A DNA stretch of 64,000 nucleotides from Cyclobacteriaceae bacterium (GCA_029858965.1 JAOUDZ010000012.1:20206-84205); one strand, 5' to 3'. Counted from the first letter of the stretch, positions 46,967 through 56,955 are shown. The notes: generated by a model from the letters alone, not told the origin. Numbers and translations are program-made.

Positions 46967-47037
46967 ATCCTTGTATCACGCAGGGATTTTTTGTTATTCC
47001 CTTCTTTTCTCAGCATTTAACTTGAAAACTAAACAAT

Positions 47038-48936
47038 ATGGCAGAAGTACAAGAAAAAGGTACCATCTCAATCCACACCGAGAATATTTTTCCAATCATT
47101 AAGAAATTTCTATACTCCGATCATGAAATCTTCCTTCGTGAATTGGTTAGCAATGCCGTAGACGCCACGCAAAAACTCAGGAAACTCACATCACTGGGCG
47201 AATACGATGGCGAGACTGGCGATGTGAAAATCGAGGTGAGCTTTGACAAAAAGAAGAAAACCATCACGGTAAGCGACAAAGGTATTGGAATGACCGGTGA
47301 GGAGATCAAAAAATACATCAACCAGATTGCCTTTTCCGGTGCAGCAGAATTTGTTGAAAAGTTTAAGGACAAGACTGACGCTAAGGATATTATCGGGAAG
47401 TTTGGTCTTGGTTTCTATTCTTCCTTTATGGTGGCAGACAATGTAGAGATCATTTCCAGATCGTACAAAGTTGGTGCAGACGAAGGTGCAAAATGGGTCT
47501 GCGATGGCTCGACAGCGTTCGAACTTTCCGCCACAAAAAAGAAAACGCGCGGAACCGATGTTATTCTGCACATAAACAAAGACTCTGAGGAATTCTTGGA
47601 CGAGTGGAAGTTGAAAGGTATCCTGGAAAAATACTGCAAGTTTCTGCCCGTCGAAATCAAATTCGGCACAAAAGAAGAAAGTATTGACGACGGCGTTGAT
47701 GCTGATGGAAAACCGAAGCAAAAAAAGATCACCGTCGACCGGATTATCAATAATCCTGCTCCACTTTGGATCAAAGCGCCTGCAGATCTGAAAGACGAGG
47801 ACTACTTAAACTTTTACAAAGAACTTTATCCTTTCTCAGAAGATCCACTTTTCTGGATTCACCTCAATGTAGATTATCCATTCAACCTTACCGGCGTTCT
47901 ATACTTTCCAAAAGTGAAGAACGACTTTGAGATGCAGAAGAATAAGATACAGCTTTATTCACGCCAGGTATTCATAACTGATGAAGTCAAGGACGTCGTA
48001 CCTGATTTCCTGATGATGTTACACGGTGTATTAGATTCTCCTGATATTCCCCTTAACGTGTCTCGAAGCTACCTGCAAAGTGATGCAAGCGTGAAGAAGA
48101 TAAGCCAGCATATTACCAAGAAAGTGGCAGACAAACTGGCGGAATTATTTAAGAAGGATCGCAAGGATTTTGAAAAAAAATGGGACGATATCAACATCTT
48201 CGTGAAGTATGGTATTATTAGCGACGAGAAATTCTACGACCGCGCAAAAGATTTTGCTTTGTTAAAAAACGTGGAAGGAAATTATTTTACGTTCGACGAA
48301 TACAAGGAAAAGGTAAAGGCATCCCAAACTGATAAGGATAGCAATGTGGTTTTCCTGTATGCATCAGACGCTGGTAAACAAGATAGCTTCATTCAGGCCG
48401 CCAAAACCAAATCGTATGATGTCTTGCTGCTCGATGGTATTCTGGATAATCACTTTATCAATACACTTGAACAAAAATTAGAAAAAGTTCAGATTAAACG
48501 CGTCGACAGCGAAACGGCGGACAAACTCATCGATAAAGATGAGAAAATGGAAAGCGTGTTAAGCGATGAAGAAAAAGAACAGGTAAAGGGGGTATTCGAA
48601 AAGGCCATTGCCAACAAAAACATGACGGTTACCGTTGAATCCCTGTCGCCAGAAGATCTCCCTGTGGTCATCACCATGAGCGAATTTATGCGGCGTATGA
48701 AGGATATGTCAAAAATGGGCGGTGGAGGCTATTCATTTATGGGCACCATGCCAGACAACTACAACGTAGCCATAAACGGAAACCACACGATCGTGCAGAA
48801 AATACTGAAAGCTGAAGAGGAGCAAAAAACAAAGCTTGCCAAACAGGCCTATGACCTGGCGCTGCTTTCGCAGAATATGCTTACAGGTGCTGATCTGACT
48901 AACTTTATCAAGCGGAGTGTTGAATTAGTTTCGTGA
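47038..48936 (+). CDS. htpG: Molecular chaperone HtpG (bacterial Hsp90)
   Basis: ATP-dependent chaperone of 632 residues. The N-terminal GHKL ATPase has LYSDHEIFLRELVSNAVDATQKL (catalytic Glu, magnesium-binding Asn), SDKGIGMT and GKFGLGFYSSFMVAD. The middle domain has LYSRQVFITD and NVSRSYLQSDA, followed by the C-terminal dimerisation domain. Slightly longer than E. coli HtpG and close to the Bacteroidota form. A 267-base upstream region carries possible regulatory elements, and a strong terminator follows. Confidence 0.98.
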   Translation: MAEVQEKGTISIHTENIFPIIKKFLYSDHEIFLRELVSNAVDATQKLRKLTSLGEYDGETGDVKIEVSFDKKKKTITVSDKGIGMTGEEIKKYINQIAFSGAAEFVEKFKDKTDAKDIIGKFGLGFYSSFMVADNVEIISRSYKVGADEGAKWVCDGSTAFELSATKKKTRGTDVILHINKDSEEFLDEWKLKGILEKYCKFLPVEIKFGTKEESIDDGVDADGKPKQKKITVDRIINNPAPLWIKAPADLKDEDYLNFYKELYPFSEDPLFWIHLNVDYPFNLTGVLYFPKVKNDFEMQKNKIQLYSRQVFITDEVKDVVPDFLMMLHGVLDSPDIPLNVSRSYLQSDASVKKISQHITKKVADKLAELFKKDRKDFEKKWDDINIFVKYGIISDEKFYDRAKDFALLKNVEGNYFTFDEYKEKVKASQTDKDSNVVFLYASDAGKQDSFIQAAKTKSYDVLLLDGILDNHFINTLEQKLEKVQIKRVDSETADKLIDKDEKMESVLSDEEKEQVKGVFEKAIANKNMTVTVESLSPEDLPVVITMSEFMRRMKDMSKMGGGGYSFMGTMPDNYNVAINGNHTIVQKILKAEEEQKTKLAKQAYDLALLSQNMLTGADLTNFIKRSVELVS

Positions 48937-48958
48937 TGCATATTATCTGAATCACATC

Positions 48959-48993
48959 AAACCCGTCCGGATTTCTAAAAATCGGACGGGTTT
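48959..48993 (+). terminator. Intrinsic terminator of htpG
   Basis: An 11-base-pair stem AAACCCGTCCG (48959-48969) with CGGACGGGTTT (48983-48993), 13-base loop, then CTTATTTTT. It starts 23 bases after the htpG stop codon. Confidence 0.88.
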
Positions 48994-49036
48994 CTTATTT
49001 TTACAATAACAACACGATTAGAGCGTTATTTTCTTT

Positions 49037-49858
49037 ATGAAATTTTTCAGGAAGCTGTGGACCGTTGTCATGCTTGTCGTCCCGTTGGTTTCGTGGGGCC
49101 AAATGGATGAACAAGATCAGCGTTTTACCATTGATACGCCTGTCAACCTCGATTTCCAAAAAGAAGAGGAGCCTATTAATACTTCCAAAAAAAAGAAGCC
49201 AAAAAAGAAAGTCTTCTACGGAATTAAGACCAAAAAAGCTTTTACCCGTAAAGGTGAAGGCGACAGGGTCACGTATGAACTCTTTTACTATCTAAAGAAA
49301 TCGGAACGGCCTCAGACTTTTGTCCGCGATATATACTGGTATGACTATACCCGACGCGAAATAAGGAAAACCACGACATTTGATCCAGCGAAGGGAGTTC
49401 TATTGCATGGCCCATATGAAAAGCGGCAGGGGCAGGTCGTTTTACAGAAGGGTATATTTTACAAAGGAACCCGGCATGGGCGGTGGATGGAGTATAACCG
49501 AGACAGTACCCTCAAGGACAAAGACCGATACTACCACGGTTGGCCCAAGGAATCGCTGGTAAGCTATTACGATCCCCACGAACGCAAGCGGATGAAGGAA
49601 ATGACACCAATCGAATATGGTGAAAAAGAAGGATACTATTATTTCTTCCACGAAAATGGCAATCTGGCAGTGCAGGGGGAGTATAAATGGGATGAAAAAG
49701 TTGGCGATTGGACAGAGTTCTATGCAAATGGAAAGCGCAAAAAGATTATCGCCTATTCAAAAGAACCCTTTGACGAAACCGTACAACCATACATCAAAGC
49801 GGAATGGAACGATAAGGGGAAGGAGATTTATAGAAACAATAAGATGGCGAAAAGATAA
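49037..49858 (+). CDS. Secreted protein with MORN-like/YwqK-type repeats
   Basis: A 273-residue protein with signal peptide MKFFRKLWTVVMLVVPLVSWG. After a lysine-rich segment (KKKKPKKKVFYGIKTKK) come repeated MORN-variant units of the form G-x-W/Y-x-x-Y/F-x-x-G/D: LHGPYEKRQGQVVLQKGIFYKGTRHGRWMEYN, GEKEGYYYFFHENGNLAVQGEYKWDEKVGDWTEFYANGKRK. Such proteins are frequent in Cytophagales; the toxin-antitoxin name attached to YwqK in databases is not supported by any neighbour here. Function unknown. Confidence 0.82.
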   Translation: MKFFRKLWTVVMLVVPLVSWGQMDEQDQRFTIDTPVNLDFQKEEEPINTSKKKKPKKKVFYGIKTKKAFTRKGEGDRVTYELFYYLKKSERPQTFVRDIYWYDYTRREIRKTTTFDPAKGVLLHGPYEKRQGQVVLQKGIFYKGTRHGRWMEYNRDSTLKDKDRYYHGWPKESLVSYYDPHERKRMKEMTPIEYGEKEGYYYFFHENGNLAVQGEYKWDEKVGDWTEFYANGKRKKIIAYSKEPFDETVQPYIKAEWNDKGKEIYRNNKMAKR

Positions 49859-49928
49859 GTTCAAAAGTTATTCGTTGTTTGCGTTTAGACTTAACCCGAT
49901 GCCGTTGCTTTCTCAAGTTCATTACCCT

Positions 49929-50885
49929 ATGCCAATTCCAGACAGCCAAACTATAGCAGAAGCCCATACGCGCATTAAGCCCTATGTTCACTACACGCCG
50001 CTATTAACCTCCACAGGATTAGACGAGCTAGCAGGATGCAAGCTGGTTTTTAAATGTGAGAACTTTCAAAAAATTGGCGCCTTCAAAGCGCGCGGTGCAA
50101 TGAATGCGGTACGCTCACTTTCTTCCAAAGATCTAAGCAAAGGAGTGGCAACACATTCTTCTGGCAATCATGCACAAGCTCTTGCACGCGCCGCAAAGAT
50201 TGCAGGTGTAAGCTCGTATATCGTTATGCCACGAACATCCGCAGAAATAAAAAAACGAGGCGTTCGCGGTTTTGCTGGAGAAATATTTGAATGCGAACCC
50301 ACGCTTGAAGCGCGGGAAAAAATGCTGGCAGAGGTTGTTCGAAAAACAGGAGCAACGGAAATACACCCCTTTAATAATTATGCGGTCATTGCCGGACAGG
50401 CAACAGCTGCGAAGGAGCTGTTTGAAGAAGTGAACGACGTCGACATCATCATCGTACCAGTCGGTGGAGGAGGGCTGTTGAGCGGAACAGCATTGGCCGC
50501 TGCATACTTTTCTCCCAATACAATCGTAATGGCTGCCGAGCCTACTGGTGCAGACGATACCTTTCGATCCATGCAATCGGGTAAAATAGAAACCTCACAG
50601 GCAAATTCCATTGCGGATGGATTGTTAACATCCCTGGGGGATAAGACGTTTCCCATCATTCAACGATATGTGAAAGAAGTTATTACCGTATCCGACGCCG
50701 AAATTATATCTGCTATGCGTCTGATTTGGGAACGCCTGAAAATTATTGTTGAACCTTCCGGTGCTGTACCCTTAGCGGCCGTCTCAAAAGCAAAGGAAAA
50801 ATTTTACAATAAAAAAGTCGGAATCATACTCACTGGCGGCAATGTGGATTTAACGCGTGCGCTGAATCTATTCACAACAGTCTAA
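49929..50885 (+). CDS. PLP-dependent threonine/serine dehydratase or serine racemase
   Basis: Fold-type II PLP enzyme of 318 residues. The Schiff-base lysine lies in KIGAFKARGA, the phosphate/substrate loop in HSSGNHAQA, and the glycine-rich phosphate site is VGGGGLLSG. There is no ACT regulatory domain, so it resembles catabolic threonine dehydratase or serine racemase rather than IlvA. ATG 49929 is taken as start; ATG 49899 would add ten residues. The much longer open frame reaching back to 49617 overlaps the previous gene and is not coding. It ends 3 bases from a convergent M1 peptidase gene. Confidence 0.9.
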   Translation: MPIPDSQTIAEAHTRIKPYVHYTPLLTSTGLDELAGCKLVFKCENFQKIGAFKARGAMNAVRSLSSKDLSKGVATHSSGNHAQALARAAKIAGVSSYIVMPRTSAEIKKRGVRGFAGEIFECEPTLEAREKMLAEVVRKTGATEIHPFNNYAVIAGQATAAKELFEEVNDVDIIIVPVGGGGLLSGTALAAAYFSPNTIVMAAEPTGADDTFRSMQSGKIETSQANSIADGLLTSLGDKTFPIIQRYVKEVITVSDAEIISAMRLIWERLKIIVEPSGAVPLAAVSKAKEKFYNKKVGIILTGGNVDLTRALNLFTTV

Positions 50886-50888
50886 ATC

Positions 50889-53126
50889 CTAGTAGTTGTC
50901 CTTCTTAAATTGTTCAAATTTAGAAGGCATAGCTCTTTTGGGAAAGATATTATTATCCTGATTTGTGTCCGCCAGTTCGAAGTTTGGATCAAGCAGAATA
51001 TTGACGACTTCCTTGTCCTTAATAAATACCTTGGTGATTTCGGCTTCATTTATCCTCCATACTTCAGCCGGGATTCTTTCAATTTCTTTGGAGCCGTCTG
51101 TGTAGGTCCACTCAATGACGAGCGGTGTGACCAACCCTCCCACATTCCTGAATTTTATTTGATATATATTCTTACCCTCCAATCGCAAGCGGATGGCATT
51201 GTCATCTATTCGGCTTCTGAATTCGCCATTTAAGATGTCGGGGGTGTTGGTCAAAGTAAACCCCTCTGGTCCATTGCTGAAATCATTGCCATTCTTACTT
51301 CCTTCAGTTGAAGCAAGGTCCCCTTTCCTGACCTTCACATCTTTCCTTTCAGGATCCATTTTTTCAGATCGCAGTTTGAACCATTTCACCTCTGCCAAAT
51401 CCACATCTACATTATCGTTTGTATAGAACCAGCCTCTCCAAAACCAATCAAGATCAACAGCCGAAACGTCTTCCATCGTTCGGAAAAAGTCAGCCGGTTT
51501 TGGATGTTTGAACGCCCAGCGCTCCGCATATTCTCTAAATGCCTTGTCGAACAGTTCCGGCCCCATTACCGTTTCACGAAGTATCGTCAGTGCCGCAGAA
51601 GGTTTTGTATAAGCGTTGAAGCCAAATTCGGACTTCCTGACATTATCAGACATTGTCATGATTGGACGCATTTGACTCTTGTCCCCTTTCATGAATGGCA
51701 CGATACCCCTGGGTGTGCCGTGTGTGCCGAATAACTCCGGATACCGTGTGCGAACCGTTTCCTTCTCCAGGAAGGTATTCAGACCCTCATCCATCCATGA
51801 CCATTGACGCTCATCTGAGTTCACGATCATAGGGAAAAAGTTATGTCCAATCTCATGTACAACTACCTGCACAAGACCATATAGTGTCTGCTTAGAATAT
51901 TTTCCTTCTTTGTTTGGTCGTTCTCCGTTGAAACAGATCATTGGATACTCCATCCCCTGCTCTGCGGAATGAACCGAATAAGCTACCGGATAGGGATAAT
52001 CAAATGTTCGTTCCGAGTAGAGTTCAAGCGTATTCTTAATTGCTTTTGTCGACTCTTTCTCCCATAGCGGATTACCTTCCTTTGGATACAGGGATTGCGC
52101 CAGGGGAGTTCTGTTGCCTACTTTGACAGCCTGTGCATCCCAGATAAATTTACGTGAGCTCGCAAAGGCAAAATCACGAACATTCTCCGCATAGAATTCC
52201 CAGGTACTTTTCTTTGTCGATTTGCTTTTTTCTCTTTTTGTCGCCTCCTCTTGTGTAACAATGAAAACAGGCTTATCAAAAGTTTTTTTGGCTTTTTCAA
52301 GTCGCTCAAGTTGCTCTTTGGAAAGAACATCCTTTGGATTTTGGATTAACCCGGTAGCACCTACAATGTGATCGGATGGCACGGTTATCCGGACTTTATA
52401 GTTCCCGAATACCAAGGCAAACTCTCCTTGTCCTAGAAACTGCTTGTTTTGCCAGCCCTCATAATCATCATACACACACATCCGGGGAAACCATTGGGCG
52501 AAGGTGTAAACGTAATTTCCGTCTTCCGGAAAAAATTCATATCCGCTGCGGCCATCAAAAACCTGCCTGTCGGATTCTATGAAACTCCAGGCAACTGAAA
52601 AAGTAAATTTCTCTCCTGTTTTCAAAGGTACAGGCAGATCAACACGCATCATCGTATGGTTGATGATGTAAGGAAGATTCTTGCTACCTTCATACTTGAC
52701 TGATTTTATCGTGAAACCACCTTTGTAATCAGAAATAGTTACTCCTGATAGTGGCTTGAAAAAACTAGCAGGCACAGAATCCCTGATCAACCCGGTTCTG
52801 GATTGGTCAGTCAGGTTTCCTTCCGCATAAATATTTTGGTCCAATTGCAGCCACAGAAAGCTAAGTGCTTCGGGAGCATTATTGTAATAGGTGATCGTCT
52901 CCGACCCAGTGAGCAGCTGGGTATTGTCATCAATTTCTGCGTCAATGACATAATCAGCCCTTTGCTGCCAGTAATTTTGCCCTGGTGCGCCTGAACCGGT
53001 GCGATAGCTGTTTGGTGTGGGAAGAACCTCCCCTAACTGCTCAAATTTGCCTTTCCAAGCTTGATTTTGCGCAGCGATGTCAAACGCAAAAAATATGACA
53101 AAAACTGCGATATAAATAAACTTCAT
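50889..53126 (-). CDS. M1 family metallopeptidase, copy A
   Basis: Exported zinc aminopeptidase-like protein, 745 residues, signal peptide MKFIYIAVFVIFFAFDIAA. Gluzincin site HEIGH at 424-428 with the third ligand Glu447 in WMDEGLN. The exopeptidase motif GAMEN reads GMEYP (391-395), so substrate binding differs from classic aminopeptidase N. Starts at ATG 53126; open sequence upstream has no signal. Tandem paralog of the next gene, from which it is separated by 163 bases. Confidence 0.93.
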   Translation of the reverse strand: MKFIYIAVFVIFFAFDIAAQNQAWKGKFEQLGEVLPTPNSYRTGSGAPGQNYWQQRADYVIDAEIDDNTQLLTGSETITYYNNAPEALSFLWLQLDQNIYAEGNLTDQSRTGLIRDSVPASFFKPLSGVTISDYKGGFTIKSVKYEGSKNLPYIINHTMMRVDLPVPLKTGEKFTFSVAWSFIESDRQVFDGRSGYEFFPEDGNYVYTFAQWFPRMCVYDDYEGWQNKQFLGQGEFALVFGNYKVRITVPSDHIVGATGLIQNPKDVLSKEQLERLEKAKKTFDKPVFIVTQEEATKREKSKSTKKSTWEFYAENVRDFAFASSRKFIWDAQAVKVGNRTPLAQSLYPKEGNPLWEKESTKAIKNTLELYSERTFDYPYPVAYSVHSAEQGMEYPMICFNGERPNKEGKYSKQTLYGLVQVVVHEIGHNFFPMIVNSDERQWSWMDEGLNTFLEKETVRTRYPELFGTHGTPRGIVPFMKGDKSQMRPIMTMSDNVRKSEFGFNAYTKPSAALTILRETVMGPELFDKAFREYAERWAFKHPKPADFFRTMEDVSAVDLDWFWRGWFYTNDNVDVDLAEVKWFKLRSEKMDPERKDVKVRKGDLASTEGSKNGNDFSNGPEGFTLTNTPDILNGEFRSRIDDNAIRLRLEGKNIYQIKFRNVGGLVTPLVIEWTYTDGSKEIERIPAEVWRINEAEITKVFIKDKEVVNILLDPNFELADTNQDNNIFPKRAMPSKFEQFKKDNY

Positions 53127-53289
53127 CTTATCTATTCGGTTATCCAGACATAACGGGGCAACAAAAGTGCCTGAAAAATCCCGCACTCCAAAAAAATTTG
53201 TAATCAAACAGCTGGAATGTTATGCTATCTTCTTCGAAGCCACCTCCTCCTGGGTAGGAATCTACTCCTATCTGGGGTACGTTTGATGG

Positions 53290-55509
53290 CTATCTTGACT
53301 TTTTCTTAAAAGCATCGAACTTAGTCGCCGGAAGGGTTTTAGGAAATACATTGTCCTGCATATCGATATCCGTTAACTCCCGGTTTGGATCAAGGACGAT
53401 GTTGCTCACCTCTTTTTGCTTCACAAATACTTTGGTGATTTTTTGCTCATTTAGCCTCCAGACTTCAGCGGGTATCCTGTCAATTTCTTTTGTGCCGTCT
53501 TTGAATGTCCATTCAATAATAACAGGCATAACCAGTCCGCCTTTGTTGGTCAATGTTACCTCATATATATTTTTGTCCTGCAGCTTCTGTATGATAGCAT
53601 TATCGTCTATGCGACTCAAAAATTCTCCGTTTAGCCTGGGATCAGTTGCAATAAGACTAAGCGGCTCCGGCCCATTGTTAAAGTTGTCGAATTGGGTACT
53701 GCCTGCTTCATTTGACAAATCCCCTTTTCTTACAGTCATATTTCTTTTCTCCAGACCAGCTTGCTCGTCTCGCACTCTAAACCACCGTACTTTATCAATC
53801 GCCTGGTCATTTACGTCGGTAGTATAGAACCATCCCTTCCAGAACCAATCCAGATCAACGGCCGAAGCATCTTCCATGGTGCGAAAGAAATCAGCAGGTT
53901 TCGGGTGCTTAAAGGCCCAGCGTTGGGCATACTCCTTAAATGATCTATCAAATAATGCTGGGCCCATGATCGTTTCGCGAAGCATGAAAAGACCTGTCGC
54001 GGCCTTTGCATACTGTTCATCACCAAATGCAATAATCTGTTCCGAGTTGGTCATCAGGGGCCGCATTTTAGCTTTATCCCCGCTGAGATAGGGTACAAGT
54101 TCGGTAGGCTTGCCTCGGCTCCAACGGATATCCGGATAGCGCTCCAGCTCTGTCAGCAACTGAACAAAACTATTAACCCCTTCATCCATCCAGGTAATCT
54201 GGCGCTCGTCATTGTTGATGATCATCGGGAAAAAATTATGGCCAACCTCATGCACAACGACGCCAATCATTTTCTGGCGTGTTTGGGCGCTATAGCTGCC
54301 GTCTTTATTGGGCCTGCCATAATTGAAACAAATCATAGGGTATTCCATTCCAATACTTGCCGTATGCACGGAGATGGCAACAGGATAAGGATAGTCAATC
54401 GTGTATCTTGAATAAACCTCAAGCGTGTTCTTTACCGCCTTCGTAGACTCTTTCTCCCACAGTGGATTACCTTCTTTTGGATAGTACGACATCGCGAGCG
54501 GTGTTTTATCGCCAATCTTTACTGCTTGCGCGTCCCAAATAAATTTTCTGGAAGTGCAAAACGCGAAATCACGAACATTTTCCGCCTGAAATTCCCACGT
54601 CTTCTTCAGGGTAGATTTTACTTGCTCCTTTTGCGTTGCTTCTGCCTGGGTGACGATAATTACAGGTTTATCGAAGGATGTTTTTGCTTGCTCAAACCGA
54701 TCAAGTTCTGTTTTAGACAATACTTCCGATGGGTTTCTCAAAATGCCTGTTGCGCCAACCAGGTGATCAGCAGGCACTTTGATGCGTACTTTATAATCGC
54801 CAAAAGGTAAGGTAAATTCGCCCTGACCAAGAAACTGCTTGTTTTGCCATCCCTCATAATCATCATATACACACATCCGTGGAAAGAACTGTGCGATGGT
54901 GTAAATGTAATTCCCATCATCAGGAAAATACTCCAGTCCACTGCGCTCTCTGAAAACATTGCGGTCCACAATGTTGAACGACCATTCTACATAAAATGAG
55001 TACTTCTGACCCGGTTTAAGTGGTTGAGGCAGGTCAACGCGCATCATGGTATTGTTAACAGTAAATGGAATCGGATTGCCGTTGACTTCCGTGACCTTCT
55101 TTAACACAAACCCGCCTTTGAAATCGGAAACCTTGTCAGCATAAGTCTTGGCCGCTACTGAATCCATGACGACACTGGTGGTGGTGCTGGCGAGATTGTT
55201 TTCCGCGGCGATTAAATTTTGATCAAGTTGCAGCCACAGATATTTCAAGACGTCTGGTGAGTTGTTGGTATAAGTTATTGTTTCAGCTCCCGTTATACTC
55301 TGATTAGCATCGTTCAACTCAATACTGATTTCATAGTCCGCTTTTTGCTGCCAGTACTTAGGGCCAGGAGCCCCGGATCCGGTGCGGTATTCATTGGGTG
55401 TTGGTAAGGTTTGGCCCAGTTGCTCAAACTTTCCCTGCCAGGCAGGATTTTGCTGGCTGAATGACAGGTTTGCTGCGGTAAGCCATAAAAAAATCAAAAA
55501 TTGCTTCAT
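53290..55509 (-). CDS. M1 family metallopeptidase, copy B
   Basis: A 739-residue homolog of copy A along its full length, with signal peptide MKQFLIFLWLTAANLSFS. HEVGH near residue 420 and WMDEGVN supply the zinc site; GMEYP is also kept. The C-terminal part (AEVWRLNEQKITKVFVKQKEVSNIVLDPNRELTD) is nearly the same as in copy A. Twenty-three bases separate it from the HupE/UreJ gene, so HupE, copy B and perhaps copy A are co-transcribed. Confidence 0.93.
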   Translation of the reverse strand: MKQFLIFLWLTAANLSFSQQNPAWQGKFEQLGQTLPTPNEYRTGSGAPGPKYWQQKADYEISIELNDANQSITGAETITYTNNSPDVLKYLWLQLDQNLIAAENNLASTTTSVVMDSVAAKTYADKVSDFKGGFVLKKVTEVNGNPIPFTVNNTMMRVDLPQPLKPGQKYSFYVEWSFNIVDRNVFRERSGLEYFPDDGNYIYTIAQFFPRMCVYDDYEGWQNKQFLGQGEFTLPFGDYKVRIKVPADHLVGATGILRNPSEVLSKTELDRFEQAKTSFDKPVIIVTQAEATQKEQVKSTLKKTWEFQAENVRDFAFCTSRKFIWDAQAVKIGDKTPLAMSYYPKEGNPLWEKESTKAVKNTLEVYSRYTIDYPYPVAISVHTASIGMEYPMICFNYGRPNKDGSYSAQTRQKMIGVVVHEVGHNFFPMIINNDERQITWMDEGVNSFVQLLTELERYPDIRWSRGKPTELVPYLSGDKAKMRPLMTNSEQIIAFGDEQYAKAATGLFMLRETIMGPALFDRSFKEYAQRWAFKHPKPADFFRTMEDASAVDLDWFWKGWFYTTDVNDQAIDKVRWFRVRDEQAGLEKRNMTVRKGDLSNEAGSTQFDNFNNGPEPLSLIATDPRLNGEFLSRIDDNAIIQKLQDKNIYEVTLTNKGGLVMPVIIEWTFKDGTKEIDRIPAEVWRLNEQKITKVFVKQKEVSNIVLDPNRELTDIDMQDNVFPKTLPATKFDAFKKKSR

Positions 55510-55532
55510 TTGCTATTGTTGCGTTAACTGAG

Positions 55533-56126
55533 TTATTCTATCCAATACACGGCATTCTTCATCAGGATAAGCGCGATCCCCGCTACGGCCGAGGAAATAA
55601 CCATTTTCCAGTCCCTTCGGTTCAATCCAAACAAATCGACCAAAATGAAACTGATTGACATGAAAAGCACTACAACAATGATCTGACCCACCTCCAGACC
55701 AAGGTTGAAAGCAAAAAGTTGTGTTACAATGCTCTCATCTTTTCTAAGGATACTGCGCAAGTAGTTTGAAAATCCCAACCCGTGAATGAGGCCAAAAAAA
55801 GCTGCATAGAAGTAGTTCATCTGTACCGCCCGATCCGAGATATTGTTTTCGTTTTTGAACAGGTTCGAAACAGCTGTGATGAAGATTGTAAGGGGAATAA
55901 GAAATTCTACAAGTTCACCTTTTACTGTGATCACGTTTAGTGTTGACAGTGCCAGGGTAGTGGAGTGCCCTATTGTGAAGGCCGTAACCAGAATAAGCAC
56001 CTTTTTCCAGTCCCGGCTAATATACAATGCACACAAAACAATAACAAATAGAATATGATCGTATCCATTAACATAATCCAGAATATGATCCTTCCCCAGA
56101 CTAAAATACAATCTAAATTCAGACAT
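55533..56126 (-). CDS. HupE/UreJ family membrane protein
   Basis: A 197-residue membrane protein with about six helices. It begins with the short pre-helix YFSLGKDHILDYVNGYDHILFVIVLCALY, contains FTIGHSTTLALSTL and FFGLIHGLGFSNYLR (histidines in helices), and ends in LMKNAVYWIE. HupE/UreJ relatives transport nickel or act in hydrogenase/urease maturation, but this compact Bacteroidota form occurs with M1 peptidases and no hydrogenase or urease genes are here. Substrate unknown. First gene of the minus-strand run. Confidence 0.87.
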   Translation of the reverse strand: MSEFRLYFSLGKDHILDYVNGYDHILFVIVLCALYISRDWKKVLILVTAFTIGHSTTLALSTLNVITVKGELVEFLIPLTIFITAVSNLFKNENNISDRAVQMNYFYAAFFGLIHGLGFSNYLRSILRKDESIVTQLFAFNLGLEVGQIIVVVLFMSISFILVDLFGLNRRDWKMVISSAVAGIALILMKNAVYWIE

Positions 56127-56316
56127 GCCTGATCAAATTTTAAAAGGGAAGCAAGTATAGTAGAATATTTTCATTTTTGATAGCGTGATTGTTCCCCGGC
56201 TCAGGAACTGCCGATGGGTGGCCAATGGAATATTTCATTTTCAGCGATAAGCAAAATTTCATTTCGGTATTGTTTTTGAAAAGCTAATCTTTGCAGGTCA
56301 AAAACTATAGCCGATA

Positions 56317-56820
56317 ATGCTTTCATTCATTTCCATCTTTTGCAAAACCCCATACATCATTATTTCGCTGATGCTTCATCCGATGCATCTATCTGTTACA
56401 GAAATCGAAATGGATGCTGAGGAGAGAAGGCTTGAAATCATGATGCGTGTGTTCATGGATGACCTTGAAGTTACACTTCGCGAAGAATTCAAGAACCCGG
56501 AATTGGATATAGAAAACCCGAAAGGACTCAACGTTGATCAGATGATGATCGATTATCTCAAAGCACATTTCAAGATTGTCCTGGACGGCAAGCCACAAAC
56601 GACATTGTACCTTGGCCATGAACAGGAGGGTCAGGCTTTTATATTTTACATTGAAGTAAGTAAAGTGAAAAAATGGAAAACTATTCAGGTGATGAATGAT
56701 ATTATTATGAAGACTTATCACGATCAGTCCAACCTTGTCCACGTAACGGTAAACGAAACGGTCAAAAGCCTGAGATTAACGCGATCAGCCCCAATGGACA
56801 AACTTACTTTCGAAGACTAA
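56317..56820 (+). CDS. DUF6702 family protein
   Basis: A 167-residue protein with a hydrophobic N-terminus (about 1-20) followed directly by LHPMHLSVTEIEMD, the DUF6702 opening HPxHxSVTEI, and a single domain ending TVKSLRLTRSAPMDKLTFED. Probably exported. DUF6702, HupE and M1 genes are often neighbours in this phylum; here DUF6702 diverges from the HupE gene across a 190-base gap. Function unknown; the strand-rich domain and histidines near the mature N-terminus would fit a metal or small-ligand role, which is speculation. Confidence 0.82.
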   Translation: MLSFISIFCKTPYIIISLMLHPMHLSVTEIEMDAEERRLEIMMRVFMDDLEVTLREEFKNPELDIENPKGLNVDQMMIDYLKAHFKIVLDGKPQTTLYLGHEQEGQAFIFYIEVSKVKKWKTIQVMNDIIMKTYHDQSNLVHVTVNETVKSLRLTRSAPMDKLTFED

Positions 56821-56955
56821 ATGATGACATATGAACAAGTATATCCATTCTCCACTTCAAGCACTGTAAGTTGTCTGTAGTCATCACCTATTGCGCATTG
56901 GAATTAGGTTTCACCAGCGGCAAAAAAATGCGATCTTCGCGTGAAATTCCATTGC

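Noticed and set aside
47191..47721. 176-codon minus-strand frame
   Set aside because: Antisense to htpG; a by-product of the codon pattern of a conserved gene.
49037..49858. Toxin-antitoxin function for the YwqK-like protein
   Set aside because: It has a signal peptide and no toxin partner; the name is a database habit.
49617..49928. N-terminal extension of the PLP enzyme frame
   Set aside because: Overlaps the MORN-like gene out of frame; family sequence begins near 49929.
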